From Candidatus Hermodarchaeota archaeon (GTDB lineage: Archaea; Asgardarchaeota; Hermodarchaeia; Hermodarchaeales; Hermodarchaeaceae): a stretch of DNA of 24,266 nt. The notes under the pieces were generated by a model. The model made no database searches, had not been told where the DNA came from, and saw nothing but the letters and a program-made list of their open reading frames with translations. Position 1 is the first letter of the stretch; every line of letters begins with the position of its first letter. The DNA is taken from the NCBI GenBank assembly GCA_016840185.1, contig JAEOSV010000170.1, forward strand, positions 1 to 24,266, in the 5' to 3' direction. A program made the translations under genes and the position numbers. This document shows, in pieces, positions 1-7,139 of this stretch.

Positions 1-96
1 CAGGTTGAAGAGCAAAATGAACCTGCTCAAAAATTGTATTATGGCTTGGGATTTAAAGACGCCTACACTTATTGGTATCGTGTTGCACCAAAATAA
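1..96 (+). CDS. GNAT-family N-acetyltransferase, C-terminal fragment
   Basis: The window opens inside a gene; the 31 C-terminal residues are read in frame to a TAA stop. They contain N-E-P-A-x-x-L-Y-x-x-L-G-F followed by Y-x-Y-W-Y-R. This matches the end of the GNAT acetyltransferase fold, where the N-x-x-A-x-x-L-Y-x-x-x-G-F helix and strand close the acetyl-CoA site. The family transfers an acetyl group from acetyl-CoA to an amine. The substrate cannot be told, because the N-terminal part and the main acetyl-CoA-binding loop lie outside the window. The next gene on the same strand begins more than 200 bp downstream, so there is no sign of tight operon linkage. Confidence 0.75.
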   Translation, partial: QVEEQNEPAQKLYYGLGFKDAYTYWYRVAPK

Positions 97-310
97 ACCC
101 AGATAAGCCTTGGTTTCGTGTTTCCATGGACGCTACCATTTGTACCAGATTTCAGTTTTCACATCATCCCATCTAAAAGTAGAATCAGCAACTAATTCGA
201 TAAAATGGAAGTTAGTTCCAATTTTTTCCATCTTTCTGCTATTTTTTCCCAGAGGCATACTGCCAAAATCGAAACACTCAAAGCGCACCACCTAGCTACT
301 TTTACTCGTT

Positions 311-315
311 GGAGG
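311..315 (+). promoter_or_regulatory. Shine-Dalgarno GGAGG that decides the HEAT-protein start
   Basis: GGAGG lies 8 nt before a GTG at 324. The longer reading frame would begin at a TTG (309) that overlaps this motif, so the GTG is the better start. Confidence 0.6.
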
Positions 316-323
316 ATTTACCT

Positions 324-728
324 GTGAATGTTGAGCAACGCATCGAAGAGCTCATCAAAGAACTCAGTAAACCAGGTCGTGAAGCCCTCCAAGCCAGCAC
401 CGCCCTCTCCGAAATCGGTGCCCTTGCCGTCGTGCAACTGGTTAAAACCATCAAAGATGAAGACGATGACTACACGCGTAAGCTTGCGGCTCTTTCTTTG
501 GGTCGTATTGGGAAACCTGCGATTGATCCACTACTAGAGACCATGGAAAGCCAGGATGCCGATGACCGACGTTACGCTGTAGAAGCCCTAAGCCATATCC
601 GTTCCGAACCACGGGTCCTCGGAGCTATTTTCCAAGCCCGTAAAGACCCAGACGAACAGGTTCGACAAGCAGCATGGCGCGCCCTTGAAAGACTCCCTGC
701 ACGCCATATGGAAAAGCGCATGGCTTAA
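324..728 (+). CDS. Small HEAT-repeat protein
   Basis: A protein of 134 residues built almost entirely of HEAT (PBS-lyase-type) helical repeats. At least three units of about 31-33 residues are visible. Their signatures are A-L-Q-A-S-T-A-L-S-E-I-G-A, R-K-L-A-A-L-S-L-G-R-I-G followed by P-A-I-D-P-L-L, and D-x-R-R-Y-A-V-E-A-L-S-H-I, with a last half unit V-R-Q-A-A-W-R-A-L-E-R-L. There is no signal peptide, membrane helix or catalytic motif, so it is probably a cytoplasmic protein-protein scaffold; its partner is unknown. The GTG start is chosen because GGAGG sits 8 nt upstream. It is the same class of protein as the gene at 15252-15836, which has more repeats and different flanks. Confidence 0.85.
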   Translation: MNVEQRIEELIKELSKPGREALQASTALSEIGALAVVQLVKTIKDEDDDYTRKLAALSLGRIGKPAIDPLLETMESQDADDRRYAVEALSHIRSEPRVLGAIFQARKDPDEQVRQAAWRALERLPARHMEKRMA

Positions 729-903
729 TCGATAATCCTCATAGGATTGAAGGACCTGGAACACCCATAGCCATAGGCATTAAACCAGTTTTATTCACTC
801 ACCTATGAAGCTCCTCCATGAAATAACTCAAGAATTTCAATTCAAACACATAAAAGCAAGGTCTAACTCTATTTGACTCAAATACCTTTACGAGGTCAAA
901 GTT

Positions 904-3498
904 ATGGCTACACGAAAACTCATCAAGTCACTTTTTGTTGTGATAATTCTCCTAACTGTGATTCCGCTTGCAGCGTGTAATCCAGCAATGACTTTGCCAA
1001 CATCTCAATCAATGAGCAGCCATTCTCCACATTCATATACTGCTCTCTCTTCACCAGCAGAGCCTATTTCATCTCCTGGCCCAGATTTGGGAATCACGAA
1101 CTGGACGCATAATCACATTGAAAATCCTGATCTTGAAGACTGGCCCCTGTTATATCCGTCCGAATGGGAAGGGCAACGCAATACTGACAGGTATAACTGG
1201 TTTTCCACACAACCACCGGGTCACGTCAACCAAGGAACCTATTCAGTAGGGTTACAAACACGACCGACCATCGGGATGCCGGGTTTTACCTACATTTACC
1301 AAAGCAATTTCAATGCGGATATGCGAAATCTCACCTTAAACTTTGATTACTACGCCGATTCAGTTCCGAGCCTAGAGTTTGATTATTTGATGGCGTACCT
1401 CACGTTTTCAGATGGACGTACAATCTGGTATCATTTCGTTGGGGGTACAGGTTTATCGTTAACAAACGCAACAATGACGGGTTACTTCCTACTTTCTGGA
1501 CCAGTAAGTACATGGGTTACTCTGAATCGAAACGTCACAGCTGATTATCTATCATTGGCTCAGTTTCCAGGGTCAATATCTCCAGGCTTAATAGTCAACC
1601 AGATTCGGTTTTACCTACAAACGGGCACCACTTCGACTCAATGGTTGCGTATCTATATCGATGATGTCCAAATAAAAAATGAAACAACAACGTTTATCGG
1701 AGGTTCCACTGGAGATGGTGACTTCGAAAGTGGTTTCTTTAATCCCTGGTTCCACACCGGCAACTATGATGTCTCATATATCTCAAAAAGTAGCACTGCC
1801 CATAGCGGAGTGAACAGTTGTAATGTCACCGCTGCATCTAATGGAAATTACAGTTTTGCGCAGGTCTATCAATATCCACGTGTCCGAATTTCGAGTCAAA
1901 ACCAAGGTGCTGTTAGTTTATGGTGGTACCTAACCCAAGACAATGTGGGCATATTTGAGTATTCCATGGTTCAGTTCCAGTTTTACAACCTGTCTGGCTA
2001 CTTCACACTCTATTATCTATTGAGTTATGGTGGCACTTTCCCCTACAGTAATAGCAGTGTGAATCAATACATTCTCGCCAATGATTTCAACACAACTGGG
2101 TCCTGGCAACAGTTCCAGTGCAATCCCTGGGAAGACTTGTTGGCCACCTTTAACACAAATGATGCAATTCTCAATGGGTTCTTTGTCAATGTTAACTCAC
2201 AGAGCGCTAATGCGCGGGTTGAACTTCTCTTCGATGATGTCCGCTTCGATGCTCGCACTGTGAGCGATGCAGATTATGAAGACCAACATGGTCCGGGTTC
2301 GCCCATTCTTGGTTGGGATCGAGGTTATTCATTAAATCTCACCGTTTCCGATCAGGGATACGGTGGCGGAAAAGCCGCCAACTGTTCGTTAGGGAACCTC
2401 GAGTTCCTCAGCCTCGATCATGAGCTCAATGGACGCCCCCTCAACAGCTCCCGAGAAACCTATTTTGATGTCATCTGGCGTATCGAAGCTTTTGCTGGAA
2501 TTCGTATCGAATTTAACTTGGAATTCGAAGACGGTAGGATTATCCACTATATCCTTGGAACGAATAATTGGGGACTTCTAAGTAACAGTTCTGCAGTTAG
2601 ATACTTCAACGTAACAGGGAGCGGAACCACCGGCACATGGATTCAGATGCACCGAGACCTCGTCCATGATTACCAAGCAGCCTTCGGCAGCCTACCAGAT
2701 ACTACCATGGTGAACCTCGAATTCTTTGCAAGCTGTGATACACCATCACTCGAAGTCTTATTCGATGACCTCTACATCTATGATGACCCCGCACCCCGAC
2801 TTAGTAATCCCTGGTTGAATCCCAACACGCCGAACCATAATGACCCGGTCCAGGTGGAAGTCAATGCCGAAGACCAAGACCTCGATACGGTGATGCTCAT
2901 CTACCGCATCAATTCTGGCGTCTTCAACTTTGCACCCATGGTCTACCAAACTGGGTCCACCTATCAGACCACCATCCCCGGCCAACCCTACAATTCCGTG
3001 GTCGAATACTTCTACCAAGCCAACGACTCCTGGGGCATGTACACCACCCTACAAGATGGCGTCAACTACTACTCATACACCGTCGCAGACCAAGACAACC
3101 CCAACATCGCCATCACCGCCCCCGGTGATGGTGACACCGTCAGCGGCATACTCGACATCGAAGCTACCGCTACCGATCCTGCCAGTGGCATCGAACGTGT
3201 CGAATTCCGCATCGATACCACCCTCGTCGCCACCGACACCTCAGCCCCCTACAGCCACACCCTGAACACCTCAACACTAACCAATGGCGCCCACGATATC
3301 ACCGTTACAGCCTATGACAACGCCGGCAACTCCGCCCAAACATCACTTTCCATCACCGTCCACAACCAACCCCCCACCACACCACCTCCACCAGTATCCC
3401 CACTCATCTACGCCGCAGCAGCTATCGTCGTAGTTGTCGTGGTTCTGATAATCCTTCTCGTCTACTGGTTCTACATCCGACCTCGCGGAGCTCAATAA
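904..3498 (+). CDS. Large modular surface protein (lipobox-like signal, three beta-sandwich modules, two Ig-like domains, C-terminal helix)
   Basis: 864 residues. The N-terminus has a positive charge, a hydrophobic core and L-A-A-C at 22-25, which resembles a lipoprotein box. Three related modules follow (about 56-262, 263-452, 453-632). Each ends in a hydrophobic strand with a D-D pair: IYIDDVQI, LLFDDVRF, VLFDDLYI. This is a pattern seen at the end of carbohydrate-binding-like beta-sandwiches. Next come an Ig-like domain (about 633-728) and a bacterial-Ig-like domain (about 733-820, with V-E-F-R-I-D and Y-D-N-A-G-N). A proline linker, one hydrophobic helix (833-857) and a short basic tail finish it. 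Many N-x-S/T sequons suggest an N-glycosylated exterior. GAGGT lies 7 nt before the ATG. The next gene is a shorter paralogue. No catalytic residues are recognised; glycan or protein adhesion is a guess. Codons become strongly C-ending after about 2790. Confidence 0.85.
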   Translation: MATRKLIKSLFVVIILLTVIPLAACNPAMTLPTSQSMSSHSPHSYTALSSPAEPISSPGPDLGITNWTHNHIENPDLEDWPLLYPSEWEGQRNTDRYNWFSTQPPGHVNQGTYSVGLQTRPTIGMPGFTYIYQSNFNADMRNLTLNFDYYADSVPSLEFDYLMAYLTFSDGRTIWYHFVGGTGLSLTNATMTGYFLLSGPVSTWVTLNRNVTADYLSLAQFPGSISPGLIVNQIRFYLQTGTTSTQWLRIYIDDVQIKNETTTFIGGSTGDGDFESGFFNPWFHTGNYDVSYISKSSTAHSGVNSCNVTAASNGNYSFAQVYQYPRVRISSQNQGAVSLWWYLTQDNVGIFEYSMVQFQFYNLSGYFTLYYLLSYGGTFPYSNSSVNQYILANDFNTTGSWQQFQCNPWEDLLATFNTNDAILNGFFVNVNSQSANARVELLFDDVRFDARTVSDADYEDQHGPGSPILGWDRGYSLNLTVSDQGYGGGKAANCSLGNLEFLSLDHELNGRPLNSSRETYFDVIWRIEAFAGIRIEFNLEFEDGRIIHYILGTNNWGLLSNSSAVRYFNVTGSGTTGTWIQMHRDLVHDYQAAFGSLPDTTMVNLEFFASCDTPSLEVLFDDLYIYDDPAPRLSNPWLNPNTPNHNDPVQVEVNAEDQDLDTVMLIYRINSGVFNFAPMVYQTGSTYQTTIPGQPYNSVVEYFYQANDSWGMYTTLQDGVNYYSYTVADQDNPNIAITAPGDGDTVSGILDIEATATDPASGIERVEFRIDTTLVATDTSAPYSHTLNTSTLTNGAHDITVTAYDNAGNSAQTSLSITVHNQPPTTPPPPVSPLIYAAAAIVVVVVVLIILLVYWFYIRPRGAQ

Positions 3499-3509
3499 CC
3501 TGAAAATCT

Positions 3510-3540
3510 GCCCAGCTATAGGCTGGGCCTTTTCATTTTT
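3510..3540 (+). terminator. Hairpin terminator of the first surface-protein gene
   Basis: Twelve bases after the stop codon, GCCCAGC (3510-3516) pairs perfectly with GCTGGGC (3522-3528) around a five-base loop. A T-rich tract (CTTTT then T8) follows. This separates the two paralogous genes into distinct transcripts. Confidence 0.75.
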
Positions 3541-3578
3541 TTTCTGCTACCAATCTGCTTAAAGCAAAGATGTTTCAC

Positions 3579-3609
3579 GTATAACTCAGCATTTCATAGT
3601 ATAACCCAG
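3579..3609 (+). promoter_or_regulatory. Twin TATA-like direct repeat upstream of the second surface-protein gene
   Basis: GTATAACTCAG (3579-3589) and GTATAACCCAG (3599-3609) are near-identical and spaced exactly 20 bp apart; each is preceded by TTTCA. Both contain a TATA-like core. The second is 32-42 bp before the ATG at 3641. They could be two promoters or a promoter plus a phased regulator site. No experimental support can be read from sequence. Confidence 0.45.
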
Positions 3610-3640
3610 TTCTTTCTAGCTGGAGTTTGAGGGATAGGTA

Positions 3641-5635
3641 ATGGCTAAGATACATTATCAAATTCATTTCTTAGCAAGTTTCCTTATTCTTTTGATACTC
3701 ATCACACAACCCATCAATTTACACCTCTATTCTTCAATCCAAAATAGTGTGGATCCTGTCTCTTCATCACAAAACGTACGGCCAGCTCCTGCAGATGTCC
3801 CCATTACATCACCTGGGCCGGATCTTGCAATATCCAATTGGACCCACAATCACATCGAAAATCCAGGATTTGAGAACTGGAACGACTCCAACTCGCCACT
3901 TTTTTGGTCCCACTCAAATGTGATCCAAAGCATGACTGCTCATTCAGGTGAATACAGTTGTAATCTAACGGGGACATCCACGGGTCCTTATAGTACCTCG
4001 TATCTTAACCAAAGCCCGTTCATACGTGTTAGTTACCATAACCCTGGAAACATCAGCTTATGGTGGCACCTTAACATTGAACAGCTGTCGGCAAACGACT
4101 ATGCTCTCATCCAATTTCAAATGTATAATTTCACACACAACTTCCGACTCAACTATATTTTGAGCTCTGGAAGCAGTCTTCCATTCACCAACACAAGTTT
4201 AGAACTCTACTATCATGTAAACGGTTTCAATTCAACAGGAAGCTGGCACCGTTTCCAATTCAATTTATTAGATGCTATTGCAACCCCTTTTAACACTACA
4301 GAGGCTGTAGTAACAACATTCAATGCGACCGTTCAAACTCAAAACCCAAACTCCCACATCCAAGTTTTACTTGATGATCTACGTTTTGACGCTCGAGCAA
4401 TAAGCGATGCAGATTACGAAGACCAACTCGGTCACGGTGAACCCATTCAAGGCTGGAACACCGACATCTCTCCACATTTTACAGCCACAACGATTTACGG
4501 GAATGGAGCTGTAGGTGCACAATGCCAGTTGGAATCTTCCGAAGATGTCAAACTCTCCCACGACCTGAACCAACGACCACTTAACAGCACACGAGAAACC
4601 TATCTAGACGTTATATGGCTACTTTTAGAATTTTCAACGGGAAGAATACAATATAGCGTTAAACTCAGTGACAATAGAAGCCTCCATTATGTGTTCGCAG
4701 CCAATAATTGGACGGAACTGAAGAATGATGCTACCAACGCCTTTTTCAACGCCTCAAACGCTGGAACGATAGGATATTGGAATCAAATGCATTGTGACCT
4801 TGTCCATGACTATGAGAACGCCTTTGGGAGTCTTCCTAACTGTTCGATGATTTCCCTTCAATTCCTTGCCTTCTCTGATTCAGACCTTCTTGAAATTATC
4901 TTTGATGACCTATACCTCTATGATGACCCTGCACCACGACTAAGCAACTACGATTCTTGGCGAGCGGGGATTTCAGAAACCCGAAAAATCTTTGTCGATG
5001 CAGAAGACCAAGACCTTGAAACTGTGTCGGTAATGTTCCGAACCAATGGCGGCAATTGGATAGAACTTACGATGTTGCCATCAACCTACTATCCGTATAT
5101 CGAAAATCGATATGAAACAACCACGCCAGAACGTCCATACAATACTCTCGTCGAATATTACATCCAAGCCCGTGATTCCTGGGACGGGATCAGCCAGCTT
5201 CTAAACGGGTCAGGGTACTTCTATTATCGTGTGCAAGATACACACGTACCAGAAGTCGAGATTCTTTGGCCCTCCCATGAGACAATCGTTCACGGACTCG
5301 TAGAAATTCGGGTCAGTGCCACTGACACTGAAGGTGGTGTCGATTATGTTGAATTCCGCATCGATGGCGAAAGCCATTATAACGATACTACAGCACCCTA
5401 TTCGTACACATGGAATTCGACGACTGTTCCTGACGGACGCCATCGGTTCAGTGCCATAGCCCACGATTATCGTGGGAACTCGGCAGGTCGCAGCAGGTAT
5501 GTGTACACCATTAACAACCCGGACCCTCCACCGCCTCCCTTCCCCTTTGCAATTATCGTTATTAGTGTGCTAATTATTTGTACCCAAATTATACTCCTTG
5601 GATACTTGGTATATCGGCGAAAGCAACGCAAATGA
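3641..5635 (+). CDS. Modular surface protein, shorter paralogue (two beta-sandwich modules, two Ig-like domains, C-terminal helix)
   Basis: 664 residues, paralogous to the preceding gene. The hydrophobic N-terminus (about 9-25) is a signal peptide or anchor; the lipobox cysteine of the first paralogue is absent. Both proteins share S-P-G-P-D-L-x-I-x-N-W-T-H-N-H-I-E-N-P at residues 58-75. This one then goes straight into the second module of its neighbour (shared A-H-S-G-x-x-S-C-N and S-D-A-D-Y-E-D-Q), so one whole module of about 200 residues is missing. Module ends are VLLDDLRF and IIFDDLYL. Two Ig-like domains, a P-D-P-P-P-P-P linker, a membrane helix (last ~30 residues) and a basic R-R-K-Q-R-K tail follow. 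Sequons are frequent, so an exported, glycosylated protein is likely. GAGGG lies 7 nt before the ATG. Function unknown; binding or adhesion is inferred from architecture only. Confidence 0.85.
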   Translation: MAKIHYQIHFLASFLILLILITQPINLHLYSSIQNSVDPVSSSQNVRPAPADVPITSPGPDLAISNWTHNHIENPGFENWNDSNSPLFWSHSNVIQSMTAHSGEYSCNLTGTSTGPYSTSYLNQSPFIRVSYHNPGNISLWWHLNIEQLSANDYALIQFQMYNFTHNFRLNYILSSGSSLPFTNTSLELYYHVNGFNSTGSWHRFQFNLLDAIATPFNTTEAVVTTFNATVQTQNPNSHIQVLLDDLRFDARAISDADYEDQLGHGEPIQGWNTDISPHFTATTIYGNGAVGAQCQLESSEDVKLSHDLNQRPLNSTRETYLDVIWLLLEFSTGRIQYSVKLSDNRSLHYVFAANNWTELKNDATNAFFNASNAGTIGYWNQMHCDLVHDYENAFGSLPNCSMISLQFLAFSDSDLLEIIFDDLYLYDDPAPRLSNYDSWRAGISETRKIFVDAEDQDLETVSVMFRTNGGNWIELTMLPSTYYPYIENRYETTTPERPYNTLVEYYIQARDSWDGISQLLNGSGYFYYRVQDTHVPEVEILWPSHETIVHGLVEIRVSATDTEGGVDYVEFRIDGESHYNDTTAPYSYTWNSTTVPDGRHRFSAIAHDYRGNSAGRSRYVYTINNPDPPPPPFPFAIIVISVLIICTQIILLGYLVYRRKQRK

Positions 5636-6039
5636 GTGACGTTAAACCATTTTATTTTCGATGGGTCGAAAACTGAGAGACCAAACCATAAATTAAACAA
5701 ACATCAAAAAAATAAACTAAAAATAAAAACAAACATAAGGTTAAAAATAATACATAACGGTTAAAAATATTAACAAATAAAATAACAAAAAATCAATTAT
5801 ACTATTCGACCCAACGAACACCGGTGACACAATAACACGCGGCAATGTCCCAACAACATACCCCCACCAGAACGAAATGAGCTCCACTAAACCCAAAAAA
5901 ATGACAACCACATGTTGCGAAACACCATCTTTCACTTCATTTCCGATCAGGAACAACCTTTTCGAGTTTAGGACGCCCATGGTTTTTGTTTCTAAAACTT
6001 GAAACTGTGGACAACGTTTCGCATTACAATGCAGAGATA
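5636..6039. other. AT-rich spacer between convergent genes, with repeated words
   Basis: No convincing gene. From about 5686 to 5800 the sequence is very A-rich on the plus strand. It contains GGTTAAAAATA twice (5739-5749, 5759-5769), again with a 20-bp period. A degenerate copy of the spaced motif found near 15 kb is also present: TTCG (5657-5660), seven bases, then GAAAACTGA. A 79-codon minus-strand frame (5741-5980) is hydrophobic but has no ribosome-binding site and is not called. Confidence 0.5.
5739..5769 (+). repeat. Direct repeat GGTTAAAAATA, two copies, 20-bp period
   Basis: Identical 11-mers at 5739-5749 and 5759-5769 inside the AT-rich spacer. The two-helical-turn spacing would fit a protein-binding array, but low complexity makes chance plausible. 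Confidence 0.4.
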
Positions 6040-6240
6040 CTAATCAGTACGGAATCCATCTATCATTAATAGGATGCCTGCAACCCCAACCGCTGCGAAA
6101 AATATCCCTAACACAATCCCCAATAAAGGGGATGCAAAAGAATAACCAAACACAAATCCAAACGCAGCAGTCAAAACTACAGAGACAAAACTCATTATAC
6201 CGATAATAGCACCTGAAATAATTCTCAAACTATTAGCCAT
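6040..6240 (-). CDS. Small two-helix membrane protein
   Basis: 66 residues: a short polar N-terminus (MANSLR), hydrophobic helices at about 7-31 and 36-60, then a polar tail (D-G-F-R-T-D). Small glycine and alanine residues line the helices. No family is recognised. A weak GGATG lies about 8 nt before the ATG. It stands alone between an AT-rich spacer and an HNH-like gene, on the same strand as the latter but 175 bp away. It resembles in size and layout the other tiny membrane proteins of this window (9093-9290, 13007-13204). It could be a chance frame, but its composition, start and clean two-helix pattern favour a real gene. Confidence 0.55.
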   Translation of the reverse strand: MANSLRIISGAIIGIMSFVSVVLTAAFGFVFGYSFASPLLGIVLGIFFAAVGVAGILLMIDGFRTD

Positions 6241-6415
6241 TTCAAAAACATCCAGTTTCTACCATAGTTAAGGATCTACCTAAAAAGACTTACCTCACAC
6301 CCCCACCCCACTCATCAAGGCGAGGAATACCTCGGAAGAGCATTATCACAAACAGCTGGTAAAAAAACTCGAACAAACAAGATGAAATTCTATGATGTGA
6401 AACTGTTGTTTCAAT

Positions 6416-7003
6416 TCATAGAGTAGGAAATCGTGTTTTATCAAGGGCTTTTTTCTGGATTTTCCTTATGTGTGGCCCAAGTTTTTTCATTTCTCGGATA
6501 GTAAACCAGAGGCCTCTGATTGAATTACAGATATAGCAAATTCTTTGGATATTATCGATTGTATACCCCTTTTCATTATCAATGCGATCTACTGCAAAAC
6601 CACATAGTTTCTTTTTTCCGCGGATTCTCTGAAAATCCTTTGATTCCTTTTCCGTGAGACCACAGTATGGGCAGATTCTCGAATCAGCTTCACCAAATTT
6701 GTCATCCCATTTTCGGAACTCTTCGAATGTGATGTGAAATGGTAAGTTGGTTCTTCTAGATCTTCTCTCAACGGCTTGATACTGAATTTTCAATCGACGA
6801 ATACCTTTGTATGCCTTTTTATAACGAAGAGATGCACAGGTTTTACATTCATTGGTATAGCCCCTATAGCGGTTCTTGTTTTTATGAAACTCACTTTCAG
6901 GAAGTAATTTCTTGCAAAGATAACACCGCTTGATTCCATCCGATACATAGGTAAAGTGACTCTGAAGCCTTTCACTCTTATCCTTAGTTGAACCAGATTC
7001 CAT
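6416..7003 (-). CDS. HNH-type endonuclease-like protein with two zinc-binding Cys pairs
   Basis: 195 residues, rich in Lys and Arg. The first Cys knuckle is C27-x2-C30 with C53-x2-C56, of the kind seen before HNH domains in phage proteins. The second half holds C111-x2-C114, then D-R-I-D (139-142), G-Y-T-x-D-N-I-Q (146-153) and C156-x2-C159-N160. This follows the pattern of zinc-stapled HNH nucleases (D-x-I-D, G-Y-x-x-x-N, C-x-x-C-N). The family cuts DNA and is common in phages, homing elements and restriction systems. The usual first His of the HNH motif is not obvious: Arg140 stands in D-R-I-D, as in some divergent members, so activity is uncertain. No methylase or phage gene is near. Codons are more AT-rich (many AGA) than in neighbours, consistent with recent acquisition. 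Confidence 0.7.
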   Translation of the reverse strand: MESGSTKDKSERLQSHFTYVSDGIKRCYLCKKLLPESEFHKNKNRYRGYTNECKTCASLRYKKAYKGIRRLKIQYQAVERRSRRTNLPFHITFEEFRKWDDKFGEADSRICPYCGLTEKESKDFQRIRGKKKLCGFAVDRIDNEKGYTIDNIQRICYICNSIRGLWFTIREMKKLGPHIRKIQKKALDKTRFPTL

Positions 7004-7030
7004 CTTCTATTCAATGTCTATTTGTGAAGT

Positions 7031-7040
7031 GTTTTATTAA
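7031..7040 (-). promoter_or_regulatory. TATA-like box for the HNH-like gene
   Basis: TTAATAAAAC on the minus strand, 28-37 bp before the ATG at 7003. This is a spacing expected for a very short leader. No Shine-Dalgarno motif is clear, in keeping with a leaderless or near-leaderless mRNA. Confidence 0.4.
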
Positions 7041-7090
7041 CATCCCAAATTATTGGTAAAAACAGAATCACGATTAATTTCAGCCCTATA

Positions 7091-7103
7091 TTTGTGCAAG
7101 TTA
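7091..7103 (+). repeat. Copy 1 of 13-bp intergenic word TTTGTGCAAGTTA
   Basis: Identical to 8008-8020 and to the reverse complement of 9061-9073. It lies between the HNH-like gene and the flavoprotein stop codon, outside any gene. Confidence 0.6.
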
Positions 7104-7139
7104 GTCCTGTTATGGGATGTGGGGCGGGGTTTTTGGTTG

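Noticed and set aside
110..295. 61-codon plus-strand frame after the GNAT stop
   Set aside because: No ribosome-binding site, erratic composition and no recognisable motif; it covers what is probably untranslated and promoter DNA.
734..748. Six-base hairpin AATCCT-CAT-AGGATT after the first HEAT gene
   Set aside because: Short and not followed by a T tract, so not called as a terminator.
2930..3265. 111-codon frame rich in Pro and Thr inside the first surface-protein gene
   Set aside because: Shadow frame produced by the C-ending codons of the real gene; no start signal.
5741..5980. 79-codon hydrophobic minus-strand frame in the AT-rich spacer
   Set aside because: Poly-A-rich DNA read backwards gives Phe/Leu/Tyr by composition; no ribosome-binding site.
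6321..6334. Small hairpin CGAGG-AATA-CCTCG between two minus-strand genes
   Set aside because: Not followed by a T-rich tract on the minus strand; too weak to call a terminator.
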